Shown: positions 8,455 to 17,314, counted from the first letter of the stretch. The stretch: 64,000 nucleotides of DNA from Acidobacteriaceae bacterium (GCA_025462885.1 JAOAPN010000013.1:434001-498000); one strand, 5' to 3'. The notes: a model not told the origin generated them from the letters alone. A program made the numbers and translations.

Positions 8455-8934
8455 CTATTTTGCATAGGTGAAGTTGCCGCAGAGGTCCGTGGAGTTGGGG
8501 ATGGCTTCGAGGGTCAGGAGCGGGGCCTTCTGGCCGGAGAAGAAGGCGAGTTGAAGGGTTCGTCCGGTGACATACGTGACCATCCAGTGGGTATCTTCGC
8601 CCCCGCAGAGGCTGTTTTTATGCAGGAACTTGGTGGTAGCGGGGACGTTCAGGCGGTAGAGGCTGCCGGCGCCTTCGGCGTTGCTGTCTGCATCGAAAAC
8701 GGCACTGATTTCCGGCTTTTCGAGGTTGCGTATGTGGGCGACGGTAAAGGCCAGGAAGTTGATGGTGAGCCTGTTGTCGGAGAGGGCGACGTCTCCGGTG
8801 ATGGATCGGGCCGTGTTGCTCACGGCTCGCCAGTTTCCTTTTTCCTGGGCTGCGCTATGCCGAGGAGCTATGGCGAGACAGGCGATTAGCAACGAGGAGG
8901 TCGCTGCTAATCGTAGGGTCTTCTTGAATGTCAT
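8455..8934 (-). CDS. secreted protein, unknown function
   Basis: About 159 residues with an N-terminal signal peptide (MTFKKTLRLAATSSLLIACL, cleavage near HSAAQ). The mature part is predicted to be beta-rich, with two cysteines (in SLCGG and DLCGN) that could form a disulfide in the envelope. I recognise no family. An ATG 15 bases further upstream (8949) is possible, but the later one places the charged n-region of the signal peptide at the start. It ends just beyond the asnS start side of its neighbour; asnS stops at 8953 on the same strand, so the two genes abut or overlap and may be co-transcribed. Confidence 0.75.
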   Translation of the reverse strand: MTFKKTLRLAATSSLLIACLAIAPRHSAAQEKGNWRAVSNTARSITGDVALSDNRLTINFLAFTVAHIRNLEKPEISAVFDADSNAEGAGSLYRLNVPATTKFLHKNSLCGGEDTHWMVTYVTGRTLQLAFFSGQKAPLLTLEAIPNSTDLCGNFTYAK

Positions 8935-8952
8935 GAGGTCGGTTCCCATCGG

Positions 8953-10491
8953 CTACGGGTAAATCCTATTGAGGGTTCGCGCGAAGGGGATGGTTTCGCG
9001 GACGTGGTCTAGGCCGCAGATCCAGGCTACGGCGCGTTCGATTCCCATGCCGAAGCCTGCATGGGGGACGGAACCGTACTTGCGCAGGTCGAGGTACCAC
9101 TGGAAGGAGGCGAGGGGGAGTTCGGCGTGCTCGATGCGGGATTTGAGGAGGTCGTAGTCGTGGATGCGCTGGCTGCCGCCGATGATTTCGCCGTAGCCTT
9201 CGGGGGCGAGGATGTCGACGCAGAGGGCCTTGGTGGGGTCCAGCGGGTCGGGCTGCATGTAGAAGGCCTTGATGGCGGAGGGGTAGCGGTGGATCATGAC
9301 GGGCTTCGAGAACTGGGAGGAGATGTAGGTCTCGTCGGGGGAGCCGAAGTCGTCGCCGTCCTTGTGGCGGGTCTCGATGAGGCCCTTGGCGAAGGCGTCT
9401 TCCAGCATGGTGTGTGCTTCTTCGTAGCTTAGGCGAGGGAAGCGGTTGGGCAGTGTGGAGGGAGTCGCGGGTGCTTCGCCTTGGGCGAGTAACGTAGGTT
9501 CCGCAAGGGACTCGGAGGTTGGGCTTACTGCTTCGGTGGTACTTCTTACTTTGGGTTCTGTCGTTGCGCCAACAGCAGGTCCTCCGCCTGCGGTGAAGGA
9601 TGACACTTGTGAAGAGGGCAGAGGAGCAGAGGCGGCGGTGGTTTGCTCAGGGGCGATGACGGCTTCGAGCTTGGCGATGTCGCGGCCGATGACTTTGAGA
9701 TCGGCGCGGTGGTGCTCCAGCACGGTGGTGACGATGTGGGTGATGAAGCCTTCGGCTAGTTCGAGCAGGCCGTCGAGTTCGAGGAAGGCGACTTCGGGTT
9801 CGATCATCCAGAATTCGGTGAGGTGGCGGCGGGTCTTGGACTTCTCGGCGCGGAAGGTGGGGCCGAAGGAGTAGACCTTGCCGAGGGCGAGCGCGGTCGC
9901 CTCTATATAGAGCTGGCCGCTCTGGGTGAGATAGGCTTTGTCGTCGTCGAAGTAGTCCATCTCGAAGAGTTCTGAAGTTCCCTCACACGCATTCGGCGTC
10001 AAGATGGGCGGATCGGTGCGGATGAAGCCGTTGGTGTCGAAGTACTCGGCTGCGGAGCGCATGATGGTGGCGCGGACGCGCAGGATGGCGGACTGGCGTG
10101 GGGTGCGGAGCCAGAGGTGGCGGTGCTCCATCAGGAAGTCGACGCCGTGCTCTTTTAGGGTGATGGGGAAGGGGGTCTCGTCGGGGACGCGCTGGAGGAC
10201 TTCGACGCCTTCGACATCGAGCTCGAAACCGCTGGGGGCGCGGGAATCGGCGCGGACTTTGCCGGTGACGATGACGCTGGATTCCAGCGTGAGGTTCTTT
10301 AAGGTCTCGAAGACCTCTTCGGGGACGGCGCCCTTCGGGACGATGCCCTGGATGGTGCCGGTGCCGTCGCGGAAGATGGGGAAGAGCAGTTTGCCCGAGG
10401 CGCGGAGGTTATAGAGCCAGCCGCGGAGGGTGACAGTCTGGCCTTCGTGGGCCGAGAGGGAGGCGATAGTGGCGATGGGGTGCGTTTGCAT
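8953..10491 (-). CDS. asnS: asparaginyl-tRNA synthetase
   Basis: Charges tRNA-Asn with asparagine. The N-terminal OB-fold ([21 protein letters not shown], about residues 15-35) and class II motifs are all present: [18 protein letters not shown] (Asn-specific), [21 protein letters not shown] (motif 2 region) and the C-terminal [16 protein letters not shown] (motif 3). At 512 residues it is longer than the usual 430-465. The excess is an in-frame Ser/Thr/Ala/Pro/Gly-rich stretch of about 65 residues (roughly 276-345) between KLEAVIAPE and [10 protein letters not shown], where typical enzymes have only a few residues. The rest looks fully functional. Confidence 0.96.
   Translation of the reverse strand: MQTHPIATIASLSAHEGQTVTLRGWLYNLRASGKLLFPIFRDGTGTIQGIVPKGAVPEEVFETLKNLTLESSVIVTGKVRADSRAPSGFELDVEGVEVLQRVPDETPFPITLKEHGVDFLMEHRHLWLRTPRQSAILRVRATIMRSAAEYFDTNGFIRTDPPILTPNACEGTSELFEMDYFDDDKAYLTQSGQLYIEATALALGKVYSFGPTFRAEKSKTRRHLTEFWMIEPEVAFLELDGLLELAEGFITHIVTTVLEHHRADLKVIGRDIAKLEAVIAPEQTTAASAPLPSSQVSSFTAGGGPAVGATTEPKVRSTTEAVSPTSESLAEPTLLAQGEAPATPSTLPNRFPRLSYEEAHTMLEDAFAKGLIETRHKDGDDFGSPDETYISSQFSKPVMIHRYPSAIKAFYMQPDPLDPTKALCVDILAPEGYGEIIGGSQRIHDYDLLKSRIEHAELPLASFQWYLDLRKYGSVPHAGFGMGIERAVAWICGLDHVRETIPFARTLNRIYP
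9450..9655 (-). repeat. low-complexity in-frame insertion inside asnS
   Basis: This stretch encodes the Ser/Thr/Ala/Gly-rich segment absent from ordinary AsnRS proteins. Its composition (many Ser, Thr and small residues, no conserved motif) is unlike the flanking catalytic domain. Borders are estimated from where recognisable AsnRS sequence stops and resumes, not from target-site duplications. It could be a small inserted intergenic-type element or an expanded surface loop. Confidence 0.55.
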
Positions 10492-10628
10492 GCGGTTTCA
10501 GTTTACGCCGTTGCGATAACTGGCAGGGACAAGCGGTGTAACCATATCCGAATGACGGAAAGTGGGGAGGAGTTCTGGGTGTTACTCACCAGGCAATCGG
10601 ATGAGAGTGTCTCGGCCGGCAGGTTGAT

Positions 10629-11549
10629 TCATGAGGTCTGGAGTTGTTCCGTGAGACGTGCCTGATGAGAGAAAAAGGCAGAGGCCTTCTGGGCAACAGA
10701 GTCGGCGGTTTCGTTCAGCTCGTGGGAGATTTCGAGGATGGTGGGGGTGCTCTGTGGGAGTGCGGTTAGATGGCGGTTCACATTCGGCCAGTCGACGCCG
10801 CCATCCCACGTCGCAGAGTCGGGACGTGGGGCACCCGATTCTGCGGAGATGACAGGCCAGAGGTGCTCGTCCTTGCGGACCTCGGGGCCTTGATTGTCGT
10901 GCAGGTTCAGGGCGCGGATGCGAGGTTTCAGGAGCTCGATGGCTTCGTCGATTGCGGGTGTGCCGCCGCTGAGGTGAGCGTGGCCCAGGTCGAGGGTGAC
11001 GCCTACGTTGTCGAAGTGGCCTACGCGGAGGATCTCGAGGAGGTGGTCGGGAGTGGTGACTTCATTCTGGAGATTTTCGAGGAGGATCTTGACGCCGAGC
11101 GGGTGGGCGAAGGCCTTGAGGTGTTCGATGGCGGTGAGGGAGTTTTCGAGGGCGCGGAGGTTCCAGAGATCGTCTTTTAGGCCGAGGTGAAGGGTCAGAG
11201 CGGTGAAGGGGATCTGTTCGGCGGATTCCAGGGCGCGCTTGACCTCGTCCATGGCGTCGATGCGGCGGGACTTTTCAGGGTCGATCAAATTGAGGGTCGG
11301 GGCAGAGTGGCGGGACCACTGGGAGTCGAGGTAGACCGGCTGGTGGAGCGTCGGCAGGATGGATGCGTCGCGGAACCAGAGCGCGAGGTCGCGGACGATG
11401 GAGCGGTCGGTGTAGTCGAAGTGGTGGCGGGCGGCGAAGATCTCGATGACGGGAGTGCTGTAAGGGGAGAGGGCGCGAGCCATGGCGTCCAACAGGCCGG
11501 GATGCAGGCGCTGCTGGAGGAAGACGTGAGTAGAGATTCCAGGTTGCAT
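10629..11549 (-). CDS. sugar phosphate isomerase/epimerase-like TIM-barrel protein
   Basis: A 306-residue AP-endonuclease-2/xylose-isomerase-like barrel. Metal-site strands are recognisable: LTLHLGLKDD, ILLENLQNEVTT with its Glu, VGVTLDLGHAHLSG with Asp and two His, and IRALNLHDNQGPEVRKDEH. A late ILEISHEL carries the last Glu. These are the divalent-metal ligands of the family, which epimerises or isomerises keto-sugars and inositols. The substrate is unknown. It lies 137 bases downstream of asnS on the same strand and divergent from the aldo/keto reductase. Confidence 0.88.
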   Translation of the reverse strand: MQPGISTHVFLQQRLHPGLLDAMARALSPYSTPVIEIFAARHHFDYTDRSIVRDLALWFRDASILPTLHQPVYLDSQWSRHSAPTLNLIDPEKSRRIDAMDEVKRALESAEQIPFTALTLHLGLKDDLWNLRALENSLTAIEHLKAFAHPLGVKILLENLQNEVTTPDHLLEILRVGHFDNVGVTLDLGHAHLSGGTPAIDEAIELLKPRIRALNLHDNQGPEVRKDEHLWPVISAESGAPRPDSATWDGGVDWPNVNRHLTALPQSTPTILEISHELNETADSVAQKASAFFSHQARLTEQLQTS

Positions 11550-11659
11550 CTTTACTAAAAGTACAACAATGGATCGGTGTGAGGTATATCAACCTGCCGG
11601 GGTTACGCGCGAGGCGGTGACGCATCCTTCGACGTATGCTGTTCGGAAGGAGAATTCGA

Positions 11660-12646
11660 GTGAACTATCGCGCTTTGGGACGGACGGGGTGGACGGTATC
11701 GGAGATTAGCTTTGGCGCGTGGGCGATTGGAGGGGCGTGGGGCGATGTCTCGGACGCGGATGCGATGGCGGCGCTGCATCAGGCGGTGGATTCGGGGATC
11801 AACTTTCTGGATACGGCGGATGTGTATGGGAGTGGGCGGAGCGAACGGCTTATCGTGCAGTTGAAAAAGGAACGGAGCGGCGAGCAGATTGTCGTGGCGA
11901 CGAAGGCAGGGCGGAAGTTGCCGAAGCAGACCGTGGATGGATACTCCGAGGCGAACCTCACCGCGTGGATTGAAGAGAGCCTGAAGAATCTGGATACGGA
12001 TTGCCTGGATCTGGTGCAGCTTCACTGTCCGCCGACCGGCGCTTACTACCATCCGGAGATCTTCGGGGTGATGGACGGTTTGGTGAAGGCGGGGAAGATC
12101 AAGTTCTATGGCGTGAGTGTGGAGCGGGTAGAGGAGGCTCTGAAGGCGATCGAGTATCCGAATGTGCAGACGGTGCAGATCATCTTCAACTGCTTTCGGC
12201 AGCGTCCTGCGGAGCTATTCTTTGCGCAGGCGAAGCAGCGGAAGGTCGGGATTCTCGCGCGGGTTCCGCTGGCCAGTGGAATGCTGACGGGGAAGATGAC
12301 GAAAGACTCGCAGTTCCCGGCGGACGACCATCGCAACTTCAACCGTCATGGCGAGATGTTCGACCAGGGAGAGACGTTCTCGGGTGTGGATTATGACGTT
12401 GCGTTGGAGGCTGTCGAAGAGTTGCGCGGGATGGTTCCGGCGGGGATGACCATGCCGCAGTTTGCCTTGAAGTGGATCCTGATGTTCGATGCGGTGACCT
12501 GTGCAATCCCGGGAGGGAAGCGGACGGAGCAGGTGGCGGATAATGCGCAGGCTTCGGAGCTGCCGCAGCTTTCGGATGAGGTGATGGGCGGGGTGAAGCG
12601 GGTGTATGAGGAGAAGGTGAAGGAGTTGGTACATCAGCGGTGGTAA
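11660..12646 (+). CDS. aldo/keto reductase
   Basis: A 328-residue NADPH-dependent (alpha/beta)8-barrel oxidoreductase. The tetrad is visible: Asp and Tyr in NFLDTADVYGSGRSE (about residues 48-62), Lys in IVVATKAGRK, and His in LDLVQLHCPP. The late segment CAIPGGKRTEQVADN binds the NADP phosphate. The start is taken as GTG at 11660 because GGAAGGAGA lies 6-15 bases upstream and MNYRALGRTGW is the family N-terminus; an ATG at 11636 would add eight unrelated residues. It is divergent from the sugar isomerase, suggesting sugar or polyol metabolism. The substrate is not determinable. Confidence 0.92.
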   Translation: MNYRALGRTGWTVSEISFGAWAIGGAWGDVSDADAMAALHQAVDSGINFLDTADVYGSGRSERLIVQLKKERSGEQIVVATKAGRKLPKQTVDGYSEANLTAWIEESLKNLDTDCLDLVQLHCPPTGAYYHPEIFGVMDGLVKAGKIKFYGVSVERVEEALKAIEYPNVQTVQIIFNCFRQRPAELFFAQAKQRKVGILARVPLASGMLTGKMTKDSQFPADDHRNFNRHGEMFDQGETFSGVDYDVALEAVEELRGMVPAGMTMPQFALKWILMFDAVTCAIPGGKRTEQVADNAQASELPQLSDEVMGGVKRVYEEKVKELVHQRW

Positions 12647-12660
12647 AAGCAAGTGCTAAG

Positions 12661-12713
12661 GCGCCCTAACGCCGGACGGGCGCCACTCCGTGGGGCATTG
12701 GCCGCTTCGCGTT
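12661..12713 (-). repeat. dispersed intergenic repeat, copy 2
   Basis: Reverse complement of the element at 3027-3084 with few differences. This copy holds a perfect 7-bp stem GGCGCCC/GGGCGCC around an 11-base loop and a second small hairpin CCACGGAGTGG. It sits exactly between the convergent stops at 12646 and 12733, where it could also act as a terminator. Confidence 0.7.
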
Positions 12714-12732
12714 AGAGAATCGACAGCTAGTT

Positions 12733-13572
12733 TTATTCGGCTAGTTTGAAGATGCGGATCTTTACGAGGCGGGCTATGGTGAGGTCTTCGGGACCGGTGC
12801 CGAAGCCGCGTTTGCGCATGTCCTGGATGAAGGCCGGGCTGACCTTGAAGATTCGCATCTTGATCAGCTCTTCGAGGGTGGGCTGGTAGCCGAGGGCGCG
12901 GATCTGTTTGACCTCTTCGGGGTTGACGCCGTGGATCTTCAGAGCGATCAACTGCTTGGCTGGTGGGGCCGGATAGCCGAGGTTGCGGATCGCTGTTACG
13001 AAGTTCGGGTCGATGTGGAAGATGCTGAAGGAGGCAAGGTTTTTGGCGTCGATGTCGGTGACACCAGCCTTCTGGATCGCTTCGACGTTGGCGGCCTGGA
13101 CATGGAAGAGGGCGTAGGTCTGCATGTTCTCTGCGGTGATGCCCTGGATGCCGAGCTTCAGCATGTGAGCGGCGAAGGACGCGTTGGGGGTGAAGTTGAA
13201 GCTGCCGGAGAGCTTGAAGTTGTGGATGGCGCCGGAGCAGGTGAGGGTACCGGCCTCGGCGTTGAGCACGGCTTCGATGTGCGCTCCTTCGCGGCCCAGG
13301 TCGGATTGAATGAAGCCGGAAAAGGCATCGGTGGGCTGCTGCATCTCGGTGGTATGGCAGTCGCGGCGGGCATCACGGTTGTAGTCCGGGCTGTCGCGCG
13401 AGACCTCTTTGGGGCAGGTGCCGCGTTCGAGACGGAGTTCGAGCTCGTCGGAGTGGGTGGAGACGGTGACGGTGCAGTTTCCTTTGAGGGCATCGAAGGT
13501 CTGGGCGTGGGAGGTGGCGATTCCGAAGATGGCGAGGAAGGTGGCTACGAGGACTCGGCTTGGGCGCATCAT
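12733..13572 (-). CDS. secreted protein with helical repeats shared with the M56 protein
   Basis: A 279-residue protein with signal peptide MMRPSRVLVATFLAIFGIATSHA. The N-terminal half is Cys-containing and unrecognised. From about residue 140 the protein consists of repeats of about 35 residues built around I(F/H)x(V/I)xPxF(V/I)xxxRxxGY and xLIxLKIHGV. The same repeat occurs in the periplasmic part of the M56 protein encoded just upstream. It is the third gene of the blaI-M56 run, 100 bases downstream of the M56 start-to-stop block. A role in envelope sensing with the M56 protein is inferred from the shared repeat and operon. Confidence 0.78.
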   Translation of the reverse strand: MMRPSRVLVATFLAIFGIATSHAQTFDALKGNCTVTVSTHSDELELRLERGTCPKEVSRDSPDYNRDARRDCHTTEMQQPTDAFSGFIQSDLGREGAHIEAVLNAEAGTLTCSGAIHNFKLSGSFNFTPNASFAAHMLKLGIQGITAENMQTYALFHVQAANVEAIQKAGVTDIDAKNLASFSIFHIDPNFVTAIRNLGYPAPPAKQLIALKIHGVNPEEVKQIRALGYQPTLEELIKMRIFKVSPAFIQDMRKRGFGTGPEDLTIARLVKIRIFKLAE

Positions 13573-13672
13573 TTCTTCTCCTAAGTCTTGCGTGGAGTCT
13601 CCTCATGAGGACGAAGAGGGGCTGTCCGGCGCTGGGGAGCCGGTGGTGTGGGATGGTTCCTGTGACTACGAG

Positions 13673-15970
13673 CTAAAGATTGTTGGCGTTGTCGCGGGCT
13701 TCCTGGGCTTTTTCACGTTCCTTATCCCTGGCCTCCTGGGCTTTTTCGCGCTCTTTTTCGCGAGCTTCCTGGGCCTTTTCGCGTTCTTTCTCCCGCTCGT
13801 CCTGTGCCTTCTCTCGGTCGCGATCGCGGGCCGTGTGATTGGCGTTTGAGGCGTTGTCTTCGATGAGGCCGGAGATGCGAAGTTGGACGAGCTTCTTGAC
13901 GGTGAGGGGAGTCAGGCCGAGGCTCTTCGCCTTGGCGATGAAGGCGTCGTCGATGTGGAAGATGCGGAGCTCGACGAGTTGCTTCGTGTCGATATCGGGG
14001 AACTGCTGTTTGGCGGTGCGGGCGAACTCGGGGGTGACGTTCTGGACGCGGAGTTCGACGAGTTTCTTGGCGGGGATATCGCCGAAGCCGGCGGACTTCA
14101 TCCCGGCGACGAACTCGGGTGTGACGTTGAAGATGCGGTAGGAGACAACGTCCTGAAAGTTATCGGGCTTGAGACCGGCGGCTTTAAGTTGGCTCATGTA
14201 CTCAGGAGTGACGCCGTGAATCTTGAGAGCGAGGAGTTCCTTCGCAGTGGGTTTTCCGAATCCGATTTGGGACATGGCGCGGGCGTACTCAGGGGTGATG
14301 TTCTGGACCTTCATTGCCATGTATTGATCGATGTCTTCGGTGTATCCGGCGGCGCGCATTGCCGTGATGTAGTCCGGCTTGGGCGAGGCAGCCGAGGTGC
14401 TGGAAGCTGCACCGGTGCCCTGATCAGCTCTGTAGCTATAGGAATAGGAGTAGTTCACGTTGCCCGCGTTCGAGACTGCGATCTGGATTGCAGTTTTCGT
14501 ATGAGAGTTTGTGTGGGCATTGGCGGTCAGGGTGATCGCCCGGATGATATCGCCGCCCAGGGTGGAGATGTGTAGTGTAGGCGCAGGCGCAGGTGAAGGT
14601 GACGGTACGGGAGCCGGGGCTGCAACCGGAAGCGGCGCGGGAGCAGGGGACGGCACAGGAGCAGGCGAAGGGTGGGGCGCAGGAACTTCGACGGGATCCG
14701 CTGGCGTCGCAGGAGTTGCGATTCCAGACGAGATTGGAGCGGCAGGGGAGGCCGGCGCGGGAGGCTGCGCGACGCTCGTCTGTGCCGTCGCCGGAACTGC
14801 TGGGACCTCCGGGGTAGCGATGTGCGGGGCCGCAGGGCGGAGGCTGGCGAGCACCTGCGGAACGGGGAGGGCGAAGACGGCGAGTGCGGCGCAGACTCCG
14901 AGGATGGAGAACGGGGCGAGGGTGCGGAGGGACTGGTTGGACTGCATGGGTTCTCCTAAAATGCGGGCGATACGTGAGAGCAAAGTGAAGCGTGACTGGT
15001 GGCCGTCGAGAGCGAGAGCCAGGGGGATGCCATTGCCGGGAGTGTGGTGGGCGAGGATCTCGGCGCGGTGTTCTTCGAGAGCGAGTAGGGCAGTGGCGTA
15101 GATGAGGGGATCGGCGCAGGAGGCGATGGCCATGTCGTCGCAGCAGAGCTCGCGCTGCTGGCGAAGTTGCGAACCGACCCACCAGACGGCGGGGTGGAAG
15201 AAGAAGAGTGTCTCGATCATGGTCTGGAGAATGTTCCAGAGATAGTCGGCTCGTCGGATGTGGGCGAGTTCGTGAGCGAGGACGGCCTCAAGCTGTTCTG
15301 AAGTAAGGGTGGTGAGGGCCGAGGCGGGTAGCAGGATCAGGGAGCGGACCATTCCCACGGCCAATGGGCTGGCAATACGCGACGAGAGGCGCAGGGCGAC
15401 GCGGCCGTGAACTCCGATGGTATGGGCGAGGCGGGCGAAGCTGGCGGCGAGCTCGGGCGGAACCTGGCGGGAGGCGGTCGAGCGAAGACGTTGGATCAGG
15501 AGCCAGCCGCCGATGGTGCGGGCGGAAAGGGCGAAGACGCCCAACATCCAGAGAGCATCGAGCCAGGGAAGGATCGCTTCGGTGCGGGGCAGTGCGGCGG
15601 CGACCGTCGACTGAATGGAATCGGTGCCGGCGGAGAGGGTTGAAAGAGCCGCGCTTGAGGGCTGGGCCTTATTCGCTACTGAATTTGCTACTGATTCGGT
15701 TGCATGTATCGGATTTGCGGGTGTGATGCGCTGGGACCGCAGCTCTTCGTAGACGAAGGTCCCGGCAGCGGCGGCGAAGATGCCAAGCATGGCGACCAAT
15801 GCGAAGAGGTAACGCGTGTGGCTGGTCATCTTGCGGGCGGCTGGCCGGGTGAGGGCAAGGTCGGCGAGCTTGTACGCAAGCGCGATCGCTGCGGCCTCCC
15901 AGCAGAGATGGATGAGGGTCCAGCCGAGCGATTCCAGGTGGTGCGGTTGAGGATCGATGAAGGGAATCAT
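13673..15970 (-). CDS. BlaR1/MecR1-type M56 family membrane metallopeptidase with C-terminal repeats
   Basis: A 765-residue protein. The N-terminus has several membrane helices. The zinc motif HELAH (His233-His237), in AVLAHELAHIRRADYLWN, marks an M56 peptidase that in BlaR1/MecR1 cleaves the partner BlaI repressor after signal perception. Then come a last membrane helix (about 345-365), a Pro/Ala/Ser-rich linker (about 380-450) and about six 35-residue repeats (VTPEF/Y...GF...LVELR). An unusual tail is built from 10-11-residue units EREKAQEARE. No penicillin-binding sensor domain is seen; the repeats stand in its place. Upstream blaI lies 42 bases away. Confidence 0.9.
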   Translation of the reverse strand: MIPFIDPQPHHLESLGWTLIHLCWEAAAIALAYKLADLALTRPAARKMTSHTRYLFALVAMLGIFAAAAGTFVYEELRSQRITPANPIHATESVANSVANKAQPSSAALSTLSAGTDSIQSTVAAALPRTEAILPWLDALWMLGVFALSARTIGGWLLIQRLRSTASRQVPPELAASFARLAHTIGVHGRVALRLSSRIASPLAVGMVRSLILLPASALTTLTSEQLEAVLAHELAHIRRADYLWNILQTMIETLFFFHPAVWWVGSQLRQQRELCCDDMAIASCADPLIYATALLALEEHRAEILAHHTPGNGIPLALALDGHQSRFTLLSRIARILGEPMQSNQSLRTLAPFSILGVCAALAVFALPVPQVLASLRPAAPHIATPEVPAVPATAQTSVAQPPAPASPAAPISSGIATPATPADPVEVPAPHPSPAPVPSPAPAPLPVAAPAPVPSPSPAPAPTLHISTLGGDIIRAITLTANAHTNSHTKTAIQIAVSNAGNVNYSYSYSYRADQGTGAASSTSAASPKPDYITAMRAAGYTEDIDQYMAMKVQNITPEYARAMSQIGFGKPTAKELLALKIHGVTPEYMSQLKAAGLKPDNFQDVVSYRIFNVTPEFVAGMKSAGFGDIPAKKLVELRVQNVTPEFARTAKQQFPDIDTKQLVELRIFHIDDAFIAKAKSLGLTPLTVKKLVQLRISGLIEDNASNANHTARDRDREKAQDEREKEREKAQEAREKEREKAQEARDKEREKAQEARDNANNL
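13690..13830 (-). repeat. tandem coding repeat in M56 tail
   Basis: Roughly 30-33-base units encode successive copies of (D/E)KEREKAQEAR at the C-terminus of the M56 protein. The result is a highly charged, presumably helical tail. Unit sequences differ by a few bases. Copy number would be expected to vary between strains. Confidence 0.75.
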
Positions 15971-16012
15971 GCCTTCTCCTTATGGGCCTGCTGGTGATGC
16001 TTAGACGTGTTT

Positions 16013-16414
16013 CTAGTTCTGATTTTTTCGTTTGTCGATCAGCTTGCGAATCTCGGCGAGTTCGTCGGAGTTCGCCGGCTGCATGGCGAGGGCGTGCATC
16101 GCGAGCTGCGAGGCGGACCCGGCGAAGAGACGCTCGGAGAGATCGCGGAGAAGCTGGCTCTGGGTGTCCTCCTGCGTCGCTGTCGTGCGGTAGATGTGGG
16201 CTTTGCCTGCCTCGGTGCGCTGGACGAGGCCCTTCTCGGTCATGATCTGGATGGTCTTGAGGACAGAGGTGTAACCTAGCGCGCGTTGCTGGCTGACGTC
16301 ATCGTGGATCTCGCGAACGGTGGCTTCACCACGCGCCCAGAGCGAGGTAAGGATCTCGAGTTCGACCTCGGTGGGCTTGGGAAGGGTGCGGGGAATTGTG
16401 CTGGTCGACTTCAT
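16013..16414 (-). CDS. BlaI/MecI/CopY family transcriptional repressor
   Basis: A 133-residue winged-helix repressor. The DNA-binding half shows PTEVELEILTSLWARGEATV followed by HDDVSQQRALGYTSVLKTIQIMTEKGLVQR, a standard BlaI fold, and the C-terminal half is the dimerisation domain. It is first gene of an operon with the M56 peptidase (42-base gap) and the repeat protein. Two dyads at 16428-16443 and 16451-16464 lie in its own promoter, so it should repress its own operon and be relieved by M56 cleavage; the cleavage is known for the family and inferred here. Confidence 0.93.
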   Translation of the reverse strand: MKSTSTIPRTLPKPTEVELEILTSLWARGEATVREIHDDVSQQRALGYTSVLKTIQIMTEKGLVQRTEAGKAHIYRTTATQEDTQSQLLRDLSERLFAGSASQLAMHALAMQPANSDELAEIRKLIDKRKNQN

Positions 16415-16423
16415 AATCAGGAA

Positions 16424-16464
16424 TCTATACGAAGATGTTCGTAGGAGTCAACGAAAATCTTCGT
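16424..16464 (-). promoter_or_regulatory. blaI promoter with two BlaI-type operators
   Basis: Reading the minus strand, TTGACT (16446-16451) and TATAGA (16424-16429) are 16 bases apart and form a good sigma-70 promoter. TACGAAGATGTTCGTA (16428-16443) is a perfect dyad with a 4-base spacer lying between and over the -10 side. ACGAAAATCTTCGT (16451-16464) is a second dyad over the -35. The same ACGAA-N4-TTCGT half-sites in both make them the likely repressor sites. Confidence 0.8.
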
Positions 16465-16924
16465 AGATTGGAAATTATTTTGTTTCGATCTGGACTTTGC
16501 GATCCGAAGTCCAGAGTTTTCGAACGAAATATATAGTTGGCGGCTACAAGGTCTCAGCGTCAGTGGTGGCCTCCTCCGAAGTGATGGTGGCCTTCTTTGT
16601 GGAGGGGCTAGGTGGCTATTTGATGTGCATCGCCTCGTTTATCGTTCTGGTGACCCACGACCTGCCAAGGATCGTTTCGCTCAATCTCGCCCTCAATCGG
16701 ATGCCGAACATTGACCAGTTCCGCGCGAATGTCTTCGCCATAGCAGTTCCCATTCTCGGCAAGAACAAGAAAGGCGACCAGCCTCCGAAGAGCTATCGGT
16801 CCTAGTCATGGTCATAGAGGAGTTTGACCACTTCCTCATCCTCTTGAGCAAGGAATCTGGGACAATGCAGATGTCTTCCTATTTGGGTTGGGTTGCCTTG
16901 AGGATGCAAAGCAATTCTGCGCCA

Positions 16925-17288
16925 TCATTGCCGCTCGTCTACAGCTATGGCCCCGTGGTCGTCTTCGTAGCGCTCGCGCTGCTGACCTCGCTCGCTGGAA
17001 CATTCGTTTGGCAGTCCTTTCTGGTTCATCTTCTCAGTCGCAGTGATTCTCAGCACATGGTTCGGACGGTCAAGTGTTGGTTGGTTCGCGGTTGTCTGCA
17101 GCGGGCTTTCCGTAGTGTATTTTTTCACCCCTCCGCTTCGCAGCTTCGCCATGAAGCCCAGTGATATCCCATACTTTTTGACCTTCATCGGGTGTGAAGT
17201 AGGGGTGACACAGTTAATCTCATGGCGTAGACGAGCGGAAGATTCTCTGCAGCGGGTACCTGCGCAAACGGGGTTCTGGGAAGCGTAA
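16925..17288 (+). pseudogene. DUF4118 sensor-kinase remnant, frameshifted
   Basis: In one frame YSYGPVVVFVALALLTSLAG matches the first membrane helix of DUF4118, the KdpD-like membrane domain of many histidine kinases. In the next frame (from about 17040) the domain continues with STWFGRSSVGWFAVVCSGLS, then VVYFFTPPLRSFAM and LISWRRRAEDSLQ, its usual exit into a signalling helix. The two halves need a frameshift near 17030-17045, and no kinase or PAS domain follows. It is a dead fragment of a sensor gene. Confidence 0.6.
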
Positions 17289-17314
17289 AGATGAGGTTCT
17301 GGGCGAGTGGTCGG

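Noticed and set aside
14511..15101. Ala/Gly-rich plus-strand frame opposite the M56 gene
   Set aside because: Low-complexity mirror of the Pro/Ala linker of the M56 protein.
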